From contig JAPFBE010000002.1 of assembly GCA_034336665.1 (NCBI GenBank), positions 78,188,905 through 78,252,904 on the forward strand: a DNA stretch of 64,000 nt, in the 5' to 3' direction. This DNA comes from Luscinia megarhynchos. Taxonomy: Eukaryota > Chordata > Aves > Passeriformes > Turdidae. The translations under genes were made by a program, and so were the position numbers. Of the stretch, positions 13,801-27,283 are shown piece after piece. How positions within the stretch are numbered: the stretch's first letter is position 1; every line of letters begins with the position of its first letter. Below the pieces are notes generated by a model. The model was not told the DNA's origin. It made no database searches and was given only the letters and a program-made list of their open reading frames with translations.

Positions 13801-16800
13801 CAATACATCTATCTCTGAACAAATCTACTTCTCTCTTGAATCCCTCTGTGAAGTTTGCTAACAGTACTCACAGAAAAAAAATAAAAATACACAGCAATAA
13901 ACTTTGTAATCTTGAGTAGTTCTCGATGTGTACAAAAGCTTACAATACATCAGTCCCATCTGCACTGTGCAGATGCCTGGAGCACTCAACACTTACCTTC
14001 CAGCCAGACTATAACCTTTTTCATTCCTGGCTTACTCATTTTATTTCTCACCTTTGTAATACTTCACTTCTGGCCTCTTGTATATGTGGTATTTTTTATA
14101 ACTCTTGTAGGTTTTTTATAACCTTTGTGCAGCAGCTAAATTTGTTTCTCAAAATCACCCTGATCTGCAATTGAAACGTGTTTATTTTCACAGCAAAATT
14201 TAGTCAGTCCAAAATTGTTTCAAGTCTCCAGCTTCAGAACTACAATAAAAACCCCTGTAATATCTGTTTTCTTCTACACTGTTACCTGAAAGTCGGCAAG
14301 TTTAAAATTACATTGAATTCACTCCTACTTAATGTCCTACAAATACCTGTAAGATTATTCCAGGTGCTGTCCGCAGGAAAAAATCTGCAGAGTGGCACCG
14401 TTTATTAATCTCTGTTTACTGATTCAGCAACAGCAGTAAGTGCTCAGATTCTTACTTCCTATGTTGAAATAAATTAATAGATTTACTCTCAGCTCCACCA
14501 CTTTAACACAAATCACAAAGCCTGACCTCAGTATGTAGCATCTCAAGAGAATCTATAACACTAAAAAAACAGAAGATGAGCTGGCTTTTCTCCAAGAGGA
14601 AAGCTAAATGCCAAAAGAACAGGCAATATTACCAGTATTAACATGTTTATTGCTGCTTTTTTTTTTATTCTCAGCTCTGCCCAGGATCTGCTGGATGCAG
14701 CTAAGGAAACTGCTGCACAGGTTTGAATCCATGACTCTGGATCTACTTCTCCACCTCTAGTTCCAGTGCTGTTAAAAAGACACTTTGGGCCACTCAGATT
14801 TTATATTTGCTGGCCTAAAATCTAAAGGAACACCTTCTCTTTAAGGACAACAACCCCCAGAAGAGCCTCCTTAGGCACAGCAGACTTCCATAATCCTGCA
14901 GACACTGGAAACAAAGAGCATGGTAAAACTAATTAAAAACCAGACTGGTCCAACTCCTCAGCAGAAGAGGTTGTGTCTCTAGAGCACAGCCTCTGCTGAC
15001 CAACAAAGAAAGCCATGCTACACCTACTTAAAATTATGTGAATAAAACCATTTATTAATTATGTTTTAATCAGTTCTGTATCATCAAAAAGTACTATTAT
15101 ATTCTCTTTTATTCAAAAACCATGTTCACAGCTTCTAAAAATGTGCTGTTATTTCATCATCACACAGAAGTTTTACTCATAATATAATACAGCAAGAAGA
15201 GACTTTTGAAGACTCTGTAAGAATTTGACAAAGAAACTTTTGTATTTAAAATTCTAATTATGCCATTAGATAACTTAAGACCATTCCAGAGGACCTATTA
15301 TTACCTACTGTGCACACAGCATAAAACTGGATTTCAGCTTAAAAACAAAACCATCAGATTCAGATAGAAAAGGACTGCCTTTGAGAGTAGCACTATAAAT
15401 GTACTTTTAATCACAGACATCATGATAGAAATAAGACTTGAGACAATAAACCAATCTGTCAGCCATCCAGCCCCTCTTTTCTCCTGGACATCCCAGGAGG
15501 AGCACTAGTAAGGCAACTCTGGTTAGCAAAGGACACTGCAGTCAATGGCATAAGTGACAACAATGAGTTTCAGTCACTCAAAATATGGATTTGAACAGAT
15601 CTGCCAAGTCCTTTGTAATCCTTAAATTCTCTAAGGCTCCTGGACCCCCAGCCACTTTTAACACAAGTGTGTACTTTCACCACCTAAACTTAGTTAGCCC
15701 CACATATCAGTGGAAAGAAGTTCTTCAAGGGGGTGATTTCTAAGGAACAACATATGAGTTATACCAGGTCACAAGAAGAAGCATTTAGACTTTAAATGCT
15801 GTACTCCAGGCCTAAGTTAGAACTATTCAACAAAAGCTCTTACAAAAAGTAACTACCTTTGGTGATTTGTACCCTGTGCTGCTGCTCAGTGAATTCTGTG
15901 GGGAAATTCTGCCTCCATTAAAGGCAATAAAATTTCTCTACAGCAACAACAGCCTTTCACTTGCTTATCTCTGAAACAGTTCATGGTTAGAAAGTTATCC
16001 AGCCCTAAAATCTGCAAGCTGGGGCTCGAGACAGAAGCCACGTATCCATTACTACTGCATACAATTCAATAAAACAGCAGGAGAACACATCTTTGTAAAT
16101 ATTTTTCCAGATAATAATAGAAAATCCTTACAAGCGATTCCAAACCTTTTCATGCTTAAATGGTATAAATCTGAAATAAGTCCACTGGAAATCATAGAGT
16201 TCCAGGGCTGTAAAGTCTGTATCGGCAATCAGAGGCTCAAATTTATTCATTTTTGGCATATGGACCAACTTTTCTTTATGTATCTGACTAAACTGCTAGG
16301 TGTAATTTAGCCAAGAGAATAAGCATTATTTGAATTTATAGGCTAAATGATTGCATGTCCTGGGAAATCCTTCTAGCAGGTGCACTTTCATCTAAAGCAG
16401 ATTTAGCTGGGGCATCATTGCTAAGATTGTTGGCACCTGGCTCTTTATCCTATAACAATCTAGAAAGCGTTATGGCAAAAGAACAAATCTGTGTTGGAGC
16501 AGACAGTGTGCATTAGACTCTGGGTATGTGTAAACCCAACATATCCAGCTGCATTCTAGGTATTAAAGAGTTATATATACCCACTGGAAGTGTACCATGG
16601 TTCTGGCAGAAGTTCAAGAATCTCTGGACTTATATAACCCCCAAAAGACTTGTTTAATAACCAAAGTGGATGAAAAAAACGTTAGCATATCAGTCATTTT
16701 TTTGTTCTTATATAACAAGGCTTCCTTAAGCAATAAAACTGAATTTTCACTCTAAAAATGCTAAATTACCTTCCAAAGACAAAATTTGCAGAAAAGCCAC

Positions 16801-19800
16801 ACTGGAACAATCTCATTTTAGAAAAAATGTTCTAAAAAGCAAAAACAAAAAGTTGATGATTTAAACAAAGAGAAAAATATATAGCCATGGATATAATATC
16901 AAAGAATTTGAGAAGAGACATAACCCCAAGAGTTTTTCAGAGACTTTGATAGCAGACAGAAGATAATTAAATACAATACAATAGGTAATTTTTGTATCCA
17001 ATAATTAATAAGTAGCTTATTGGTATAAACTGTCCATTCGTACTATGTCAATTGAAACAAACACATTCTGTGCTGAAAACTCATGACACTTTCAATATCC
17101 TCTTTAATTCACAGAAGTTAGAAGAACTGATGCAGCACAGCTTCTGATATTAATTACTGTCCTTTGTCTTTGCATTATTCCAGAGACTCAAGTGGCTTTG
17201 AGAGCAGAATCAGCCCTTGTTGCTAAAATGGTAAATCTGCATAGCAGGCATACACACCTGAGACAGGGACAGGTTAATTCCACAAGACACCTCCACAACT
17301 GCAATAACCCACGCACTGTTTTGCAGCAGACCTCACCAATGCCTTACTCAAACATCCTGGGAGGCTTGGAGGCCTGGCAGCAGTCACCTGCAGGGATCTA
17401 AGTGGATTCTGCTCCTTTGAGTTCAAAGTTTCCACTGCTCCTTTCTTCTGGATCTTTTGACTTTGTTCCCATCTTTGTTTTTAAGGCTCACTTTAGTGTT
17501 GCATTTCCTCTCTCAGCTGTTACACTACTTTCTCTGACTTGTAGGGACATTTTCCCCAGTTTCCTGTTCAGTTCCTTATGTCACACATGCAGCACATGGC
17601 AGCACCTATCCTTGACTTCACAAGAGAAAAATGCTCAAGAAAAATGTTATTACACTAACTGCAACCCATGCCAGCTACCGTCTGTTTGTCCCAGCTTCCT
17701 TGAAGGCCCTCCTTTAATAAATGAGACTACTATCAGCACCAAGGCCTGGCATGGCAGGTGTCCATGGCATTTAAGGCTTACTGGGAGGTGCCCACTAATG
17801 CAGCCAATGCTTCCTGGTGGCCAAGACAGAAGCATTAAAGACTCCAGCAACTGTGGGTGACTGACCAGCCAAAGAAAGCCATACCATTGATATTCTTCCT
17901 TCTTCCAATTCATTCCTGTATCTACCACTATGGTACACAACTATCAAGGCCATTCTGGCTGCTTCCATGGCATTTCTGATAGTTATTGAAAATCTGTGTG
18001 TTTTAATATTTATTTTACATCAGATGATTTCATATCAGTTGCATTTGGGGTTATATTTTGGTGCTAGGTACAGTAGTTAATGACTAATCAACCAGAAAAC
18101 ACAGGTGGTTTATACAAAAAAAAAAAAAAAAGCATCCAATAACTGCTACATTGGAGTCAGTAAACACAGTCTGATTGGAAATGTAATTAATTAAATCAGA
18201 TTCACACGTTGTTCTGAAACACACACATCTTTTTCACCCACATCCTTTTCATACATAAGATAATGCTGTTTTCTTATACCTCTGCAGAGTGATGTTAAAA
18301 TGACACAGGCAATCATTTAACTGAGAACTTGATCCTGGATAAAAGTGAAGAGTTTCCATCAAGTCTGTGCACTCTTTATCCATAGCTGAATCCAACACAG
18401 TCCTTCTGATCTCGGTGGGGAGGACAGTCTCCATCTCAGAGCATCTGCTGCAAGTGCTGTTTGCAACCAAGAACAAGAGTTTGGTTTGTGTTTTTGTTTT
18501 TACTTTCTATCCCTTCAGTACTTTCAAAAACATTAGATCTTTTCATTTATGGATTGATTTTTTTTTTTTTTCAGACAGGCAACATATCTCCTATGAATCA
18601 CTGTTCCACTACTGTGGCTTGGCTTCTGTTCAGTCAGGAGGACTTACAGATCTTGTACAACACTGTAGGGGCTCCAGCACTCATGCTACTGATCTGCCTG
18701 AGCTCCCTGTTTCCTGCTCCTCTCAGTGCCATGGCCAACAAGTAGGATCAGCCAAACCTCATATATGAAGCAGCTGTGTTCAGGGTAGACAGAAAATATG
18801 TGTCATGTAGCCTGGTTGTTAAACACTGGACAAGTTTAAGCATACTTTTTAAAATTTTATTTTCGTAATTCAAATATCTTTTCATGTAGCCTTTACACTT
18901 CGACCAGTATGTGCTACTACTTTGTCTGTCTTATTTAAATATGTCCTGGATTCCAACTCCTTTGTTAGAGTGTCTTTTCAACTGGGAACTATTACCTTTC
19001 CTGGTGTGTTAGTTTTCTCAGATGCATTGTATCCTCAGAGCTATACGTGCACCAGCAATCAGGGGAGACCCTGAAATCATAAATTTGAAAGTACTTGCAC
19101 TCAAACAAGGCCAGAGATGCTGTGATATTTATCATTTTCTCTGTCCCAGTCAGGCTACATTTTAATTTTTCTTCAAAATGAAAGTCAAATCCTTAACTTC
19201 ATTATCTTTTCCATGAGTTTGAATTTGAGAAATAGAACATGTTTTTCTGACCCTTCTTCCCCTTTTTAGATTTAGCTGGTGGGGCTGGCCTACTTGACAC
19301 TTCTAAGAAGTCTCATCCCCTGAAGTGTCAGCATGTGTTTTTTCCTTTGACTCTCTGTTACTCAGTCTCCCATATTTCATTCTGCCAGGTGCAACAAGCA
19401 TGCTACTTTATCCATCTTTTGAACATTTGCTTCTAATGTATGCTCGGCTACCTGGTGGTGTGTAGCTGACACTGTCTTTAACATGCCTTGAATCCATCTG
19501 TCTGTTGGGCCATATGGTTGTAATTTATTTGGCAGCCACGCTCCTAATCACAAATGGAGCATCCTCAAGTCTCTTCTATTCCAGGAGATGCAATAGTTCC
19601 TCATTCCAGCATTAGGATTATTGGGAGATTCATTTCTCAGACTTTCCCCTGGTGCTTCACAACCTCTTTTAGAGCTATCCTCAGTGTTCAGCAGTTCTCC
19701 CTGGGGATGTCCAGCAATGCAAAGCCTTTGTGCAAACCCCAATCCAGACACAATCATTTATAATTTTTTCTGTGACATACAGACCCAAGTCATAGCCAGC

Positions 19801-21310
19801 TTCTGTCAGTGAAACATCTGTCCTTTCGTTGTCTGAGCAGCTGTGCTGGCTCTCTTCCTGTAAGTTGGAAATACTTCAGTCAATTGGTGAAAATATTATA
19901 AGTTTGGGATAAGAAGGGTCCATTTCACAACCTGCTCTATAGTCTAGACATCCTCTTGTGAGTTTACTTCTGCATGTAACTGGTGGTCATAAATGTTATA
20001 TTCCTAACACACATCACTACATCTTCACTTATCTTAGACCATCAGGCACCATTTCATAATCTTCTCAAAGTTTTATTCATTCCTGAATTTCCCTGAGGGT
20101 TAGCACATGTTAACAAACAGATTTGTGTGTTTAGGCACAGTCAAGTTTTTATCTAAGTAGATATGACACCATACCACTTTCCATCTCACTAACTATTCCA
20201 CCAAATCAGAGGGGGTTAGATCTGGTGTTGGCAATACTATCTTGCCAAAACTCTGTGTCCTTCCTTGAGATGATGGATCAGGCCATCCCTTAAAGTCTTA
20301 CAGCCTTGAATGCTGAAGCTAAAGGTGCTGTTTGCTGACTGCATGTCCTTTTCCAGCAGAGCTAGAGCTGGTGCCTCACTTCACAACCTGAAACAGGATC
20401 CTAGCAGTGGCTGATCCACCAAGGTGTATTTTAATGCCATCTGTCAACCTGAACATAAAGAAACAGCAACTTTTCCTGGATCATTTTGCTAATACTTACA
20501 GTCCCCATCACACACACTCTGTGTGAGCTGTTCCCTCTCCATTGTAATCTGGGCTGCCTACAAACCAACCAACATACTCTCTAATTTTTTGGCTGTGTCA
20601 CTTTTACAGTACCATCCAAAAAGAGTAGTTTCTGTGGATTTGGTTTGGGCAGAAAGCCCTCATAGCCTTACATTGCCTTTTCTTCATCTACTATGAAATC
20701 AGAGACAGGGATGGGGACAGATCCTGACCTCCTCCACTTTGTTCAGCTGAGGCAGTGGTTACAGGTCTGATGTGACTCTTACAAGCCTTTCTTGACAGCA
20801 GATGCATCACCAGGTGAGTCACAGGTGCCTCTTTGCATGCCACAGCTGACTGGGTGGGAGGCATATACCTTTGAAGAGTGAATTGCTAACTTCCAGCTAT
20901 TTCTAATCTATTTTATAGTAATGTATGAGGAGATAACTGCTCCTGTTTCAAAACAAAGTTATCTCGGTGCTTCCACCTTCCTTGCAGTCAGAGAAGGAAA
21001 CAAAGTGATCCTTCAAACCCCTAGTCCTGCCTGGGAGCCAATCTTTCTCACTTCACTTAACTTTCAAGCCCACCCAGAAATGCCAAATCTGATGCCAGAG
21101 TGATAAATGTGGATAGTGGGCAATCAAGAGCCGAGATAAAAGAGTCCATCCTCTAACAGAGGAGCTTTACTGGAGCATACACAACCCTGCAGAGCTAAGC
21201 AGTGATATGTAGCCCTTGTTAATAAACTCACCAGTCTGCTGGCCAGATGTCCTGTGAGTCATGAGACTGGAGATGCTCTACAGCACAGATCATGCAGATT
21301 CAACTCCTTA

Positions 21311-21344
21311 AAGTTCAAAGCATCCACAAGTTCAAAGCATCCAC
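21311..21344. repeat. 17-bp tandem duplication, 2 copies
   Basis: The 17-bp unit 'aagttcaaagcatccac' occurs twice in a row without mismatch. No function is evident. Confidence 0.9.
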
Positions 21345-22509
21345 AACTCCTCTGTTCTGTTCACCTTTTACAATTTTTTCCAGTTCTTTGTTTAAAGCTC
21401 GTAAGGCCTCAACTCAGAAGTCACTTTCCCTCCCTGAGCTGTTGCATTCCTTTCTTTATCTTTCCAAGGAGGCTTTTTTTTTGCTTTCCTTATCTCCTGT
21501 TTTGCTTATGGAGTCTTAGATAAGGCAATGGCAACAGCTACTCTTGCTCCAGAGAGGGGGAGGAGGGAGGGTTCAACCATAAAATGATTATGTCAACTGT
21601 TACTTGTGCTGGCTACAGGCTACTTGGCCTGCAGTCTACTGATTTAAAATAAATTATAGATTAATTTAAATTTAGCTTTTATTTGTTTAAATCTAGTCAT
21701 ACTGATCACTAATAATGCTTTACTTCTATAGCATTTAAACAGATATCAATGCCTTATAAAATCCAAGCAAATGGTGGCTATGAATTCTGCTTATCTGTTT
21801 TTCTGCTGAAGTATTTAAAATATTTTTGCTTTACAGACGCAAGATTTTCCTTTATATAACTGTCATTCATGTTCTGTCATATCATATCATATCATCTGAA
21901 TGCTTTATAACTATTTCTAGCTATAAATTTCTAGCTATTTCATCCAATTTAACTACCATAATTTAACTACCATTGACTTCTCTAGGATCATCCCCAAATT
22001 TGCTACTATTCTCTTTTATAGTGTGGTAGTTTTAATCAGTTGCAGTTTCAGTCCAGGTCATGTGTTATTGCAGGAAGCTTTAACCATATCCTCATAACTA
22101 GGTGTCTTGGCATTTCCTAGGTGTTCCCCAGAGTCCTAGAGGTACTTTGCCATTGCCTTTAAAAAATTGTTCCTTGTTGTCATTCCATCTTTACCTGACA
22201 CAGGTAAGATCAATGTAGTGAACTCCCCAACACCTTCTGAAAAGAAAGACATTATTCAGGTTTTTGGCAGCCTATGCATCTGTCATAACCATTTGCTACT
22301 CTTCAAAAGCTGGCAAAAACCATCACTTCCTTTATGGGCTTGCTGTTCTTGATATACTTAAAAGTTTCTTGGTTTTTTTGCTAATGTCTCCATAGAGTGA
22401 TTCACTATATCCCATTTAATTGGAAGAAAAAAATGAGACTTTAATAAGTATGTGCTCCAGACAGCACAAGGAAGCAATTCAAATACGTAAACATATGTTA
22501 GAAACATGG

Positions 22510-23580
22510 AAAAAAGGAACATGTTTAGAAACAGTTGGCATGGATTTAGCAAAGGCAAATTCTGCCTGACTAACATGATAGCTTTGTATGGTGAAATGGT
22601 TGGCACGGTGGGCAAGAAGAAAGAAGTAGGATAATTTGTACAATGACTTTACCAAGGTCTTCCTCTTTTGGTCATCTGTGGTCAGGTTGCTGAGATATTG
22701 TCTGGATACACAGATGATGTGGAGAAAATAGTCTGATCACCAGGCTAAAAGGGTTGTGCTTGGTGGTACAAAGCCCAAACAGCAGCTCATTACCAGTGTC
22801 ATCCCTTAGAGATTGGTACTGGGGCCAACACTGCTCATGAAAGACCCAGAAGACCCAGTAAATGCAGAGATGATCAAACTGAGTGGAGCAGTTAATATGC
22901 TGCAGGCAGAGCTGCTATGCAGAGAGACTCCAATAATTTTGAGAATAGGTCTGGCAGGAATCTTATGAAGTGCATAGAAGCCAAATGCCAAATCTTCCAA
23001 TGTAGAATACCAGGCAATAGTACAGTCTGGGTAAATAAAGAGAGTGGTTAAAAAAAGGAAGTTTTGGCTGAAAGGACTTTGGTGTTTTGCTAAGCAGTAC
23101 CATGAACACCATCACCACATTAGTCTGCTCTAACAGGAGTGCAGCCAGCAGGTTGAATCAAGTGGCTCTTCCTCTATTTGGCACTAATCAGTCTGGAGGA
23201 CTATGTCCTGGAGCTGTTGCCAGTCCAAGGAAAACATGGACATAGTGGGCAAGGCCAGTAAAAGACAGTCAATAATGGTCAGAGCTGGAGCACAAGACAC
23301 ATGAGAACAGGATGAGAAACCTGACTTCAATCTGCCTGGGCAAAGGCACACTGGAGCATTTTACTGCTATCTTCACCTGATGGGAGAGCATGAAGGAGAT
23401 GCTGAAGACAGCTTCTGCAGAGGTGAACAGAGACGTGGCCAAAGGCAGCAGACTCAAGTTGTAACATGCAAAGTTCCTATTAAATAATAGGATAACTTCT
23501 TCTACTACAAGGGCCATCAAATATTGGACTCCAAAGGTTTATGGATCCTGTTCAAAACTTAACTAGACATTGCTAAATGC
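22510..23580 (+). repeat. Old CR1 LINE copy spanning part of the reverse transcriptase and the 3' region
   Basis: About 1.07 kb follow the CR1 order in sense orientation. They run from 'gcaaaggcaaattctgcctg' (reverse-transcriptase region), through a 'ttggtactggggcca' box near 22814, 'cagccagcaggtt' near 23140 and 'aaacatggacatag' near 23233, to 'gggagagcatgaaggaga' near 23383 and 'aaacttaactagacattg' at the 3' end. The coding frame is broken many times and the catalytic FADD-type box is not preserved. Divergence is much higher than in the CR1 copy at 51.9 kb, so this is an older insertion. Edges are approximate. Confidence 0.7.
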
Positions 23581-26430
23581 ATTGATCTCTTTTGGTCTCC
23601 TTCAAGACTTCATTCCAACCTCCATCTGTAAATATTATACATCCACCTTGGTAAGCCCCAGGCTGCTTCCACTTTCTCTGAGATTTTTCTTTGCAGTCAA
23701 AAGTTCCCAAATGACTCTTATTCCTGACACATTAAATTTTTTTGCATTGACAGTTATGCTAGAAACTGGAAGGGCTGAGGGGGTGCACCCCATTAATAGG
23801 ATTCAACAGCTTCTGTGAATCAGATTTCTCTAAGTCAGAAACTGGGCACTTCTCAGCAGCTGGTTTTTATATATAGCACCTATGTAGATGGTACCTAAGG
23901 TAAAGATGGTTCAGGAATGTCTTCTCTAAAGCAATCATATTTCATAGCTGATATTTAAGAGTAACCTGCATCCTCTCCCATAATTAGTAATCAATAGAAG
24001 GAGGGTACTGAGATAGTGACATAGTTTTAGGAGTTCTCCTTCCCACAGATCAGATCACATTCAGATGTCCTCTTGTCATTTGAAATTTTTCTCTCAGGCA
24101 GCCCAGCATGACTGCTGAGTGACTCAATTTCCATTTTGGTAACTGAGAACCTTGACTGTTATGTTCCATCCATTCTCCCTCTGCTTTTATGAGAGGAGAC
24201 AGCAACATTATGTAGCCCCTATTATTTACACAAGTTGGACTGGGAGGTTTTTATCGAGAGTAAATTATATTAAAACAACACCTGTTAATTCAGCTACACT
24301 TTCGAGGGGAAAGAAGTAGATGTGCCATTTATACTTAGACTTATGCATTGTCCAAAACAAAACACACAAACATACACAAAAAAATCATTTCCTCAAGTCC
24401 CCTTCAAGTTAGTATTACAATTAACTAAAAAATTGTCTCCTGACTTGAAAAAAGGGATGGAAGTTATCCAAACAGAGTAAACAAGTAGCTTTCTCTGCAG
24501 TGGAGCCAAAACACCCTGCTGGTTTACATCTTAAGGGGGAAGCCTTCCACTGGGATTCTTTGATGTCTCTTAAAGACAGCAGACTTCCCTTTGGCAAGGT
24601 CCTTAAAAGGGCTTCCTTCCTCTACAAGGATTTATATTTTTTCACAGAATGTTTAAGAACAAAGTGACTGTAAGTCTTCTATCCCTTCATCAAATTTTGT
24701 AGAAATTGGTCAGATAAACAGTAAGGCACTAAGTTAGCTGTATTCATACACCTTTACAAACATAATTCACATATAGGTATATGCCTATTACCACATTGCC
24801 TTATTTCCTTAAGCAAGCAAAATAAAGATATCTTCACTGAATAATGAAAAAAAAAACAAAAAAGCCCTATGGATAACACTCATCCTCAGTGCTTTCATTA
24901 TAGAAGTTCTTTTCAAGCAATAATTAAAGAGCAATTATTAATAATTCATTAGAGCAGACTACCAACCAACTACTAACAGAGATGGCTCACAACTATAGTA
25001 TAAAACTCCAGGGGGGAAAAAAAAAGAAGAAAAGCAAGGTAAATCACCACCTTTTATTTATGCTATTCATATGTCTTCCAATTATGAAAATTCATTTCAG
25101 GGATGATGATCCCAGCAGGATTACAAAGGGTCTGTGTCAACATTTCCAGCTGTACTAGCCCCCCCAAACAAACACATAGGGTCTCAATTAAGGAATGCTC
25201 CTTACAATCACCCCCACTTTCAGCTCCCCACCTAGCTGAAGAGGACTTCAGGTAGAAACATCCTCCTCTACCTCCATGACCAAGGACAGTAAAGGATAGG
25301 CCATGGCACCACCTGTGCTTGCTATCAAACTCATATTCTGTCTCTGCCCACAAGGCAAGTATTAAAAATAGTCGGAAACATTGACAGCTCTAAGTCAAAA
25401 ATTCATGGGAGGTTTCCAAAGCTGGCTGTGTTTTCACTCAGTAACTTCCAGTCTCCTCTGTGCCTGTACAAATAAGCAGCCCATCCACACCCTCCCCATC
25501 ACCTGCTTGCTGCCCCCACCTTTTGCCACTGGTACTGTGGGACCACCCACCTCAGTCAGGGGAGACTGACATCCACATGAACCAGACTTACTGCTGCTGA
25601 GAGCTTAGCTTCTTCTCTGCTTAAAAGGGAAAAAGTTGAGGGTCCTGAAGTCCATTCCAGTAGTAAAACTTACACTGATGTATAAACCAATACAGGAGAA
25701 TCACTGCAAACATGTGCTGTGGATGCTGTCAGATCAACTTAAACCCAGGCTGCAACTCTTTGTTTGTGCTGATATCTGTCAATCCAGCCCAAGATTCAGT
25801 CAGTGTGAAAGGATATTTGCAGGTAGATTCACACAGTGTGATTTAAAATTGGCTTGGTTAAACTCAGGTAGGTTTTGAGCCTAGAACAGGCATAAATTAC
25901 TAATATGATCTTTCCAACTGCCAGAGTAAAAAAAATTATATATTCTAAAGAGTACTTATCATCTGAAAGAATTCTAAAATTATTCTAAGTGAAAATTATC
26001 ATCTCTATGGGAGATGAAAGTTACAGAGGCAAGCTTCATTAAAATGCATAATTAGGTACAGGAAATACAAAAGACTGATCATAAAGCAGCACAAACTAAA
26101 GCCCTGAACTACTGAAAGTATTCCTGAAGGATTATTCCAGAGTCTTAAAAAGGTGATTTGGATTTGATCAAGAGATTTTAAACCCGTGAAGAAAATGAGT
26201 AAAATTTAGGCTGAAGTTATGCCAATGGGAGCTTGGTAACTTAAGTGTTGTAGGAAATGTTCTACATTTATAATATACAGGGAAATTTGCACACTGGCAT
26301 TCACGGTGACAGAAGTATAAATCAAATTTAACTTATCTGTTTTTCTGTTATTTCATAGCATGAAGGGTGTTTTCCCTCCAGCCTTCCTTTCATCCATCAG
26401 CTCCCTCTCCCTCAAGTCAACACCAAAATT
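23581..26430. other. Intergenic, no gene recognised
   Basis: AT-rich sequence with short A runs near 24846 and 25016. The longest frame (25063-25353, minus strand, 96 codons) resembles nothing known to me. I see no repeat family, splice-supported exon or RNA gene. Confidence 0.6.
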
Positions 26431-27283
26431 TCTCAGAATCACAGAATGGTCAGATGGGAAAGGACCACAGTGGGTCATCTGGTCCAACCTCCCTCTCAAG
26501 CAGGGCCATCCCAGAGCACATGGCACAGGATTGTGTCCAGATGGTTCTTGAGTATCTCCAGTGAGGGAGACACCACAGATTCAGCAGCCTGTTCTAGTGA
26601 ACCTGCACAGTAAAGATTTTCCTCATGTTCAGGTGGAACTTCCTGTGCATCAGTTTCTGCTCATTGCCTCTTGTCCTATTGCCTGGCACCATGGACAAGA
26701 GCCTGGTTCATCCTCTTGGCTCCCTCCCTTCAGAGACTGATAGACACTGGTGAGGTCCCCTCTCAGCCCTCTCTGAACAGGCCCAGCTCCATCAGCCTTT
26801 CCTCCTAAGAGAGATGCTCCAGTCCCCTCAGGATCTTTGTAGCCCTTCTCTGGACCCACTCCAGTAGCTCCATGTCTCTCTTGCACTGTGGACCCAGAAC
26901 TGGACTCAGGTGTGGCCTCTCTAGGCTGAGTAGAGGGGCAGGATCACCTCCCTTGACCTGCTGCCAATGATCTTCCAAATGTACTACAGGATACCTGTGG
27001 AATTCTTTGTTGTCCTCCAGGACTCCCAGATCCTTCTCCACAGAGCTGCTTCCAGCAGGGCACCCCCATCCTGTACTGGTGCAGGTTGTTCCTCCCCAGG
27101 TGCAGAACTCTGCATTCCCCTCTGTTGAATTTCAGGTGGTTCTTCTCTGCCCATCTCTGTCAGGTCCTTCTGAAGGGCTGCACAGCACTCTGAGCTATCA
27201 GCCACTCCTCCCAGCTTTGTGTTTACAAGGAACTCACTGAGGAGACCTCTGCCCCTTCATTTAAGTTACTGATGAAAAGCTAA
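26431..27283 (-). repeat. CR1 LINE, 5'-truncated, antisense to the window
   Basis: Read on the minus strand, this is a typical CR1 3' half of about 850 bp. On the plus strand it opens with the reverse-complemented tail 'cagaatcacagaatgg'. It continues through 'ggtccaacctccct', 'cctcatgttcaggtggaact', 'gagatgctccagtcccctca' and 'aggactcccagatccttctc', and ends near the antisense of the catalytic region. Minus-strand open frames inside it keep fragments such as [12 protein letters not shown], matching the CR1 protein, but several stops break them. The copy is moderately diverged and non-functional. Confidence 0.85.

Larger units (their letters stand above)
9202..22509. other. Intergenic, no gene recognised
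   Basis: About 13 kb with no exon I can support. It contains a 26-bp tandem duplication (10096-10147), a GC-richer patch (about 10380-10810), a 17-bp tandem duplication (21311-21344) and an A16 run near 18116-18131. Sequence around 19.3-21.1 kb is somewhat GC-richer than its surroundings and may be decayed repeat, but I could not assign it to a family. Open frames here are short and overlap on both strands. Confidence 0.6.

Noticed and set aside
16188..16225. 'aatcatagagttcc' resembling a CR1 or other LINE tail
   Set aside because: The match ends after about 15 bases and no further CR1 landmarks follow.
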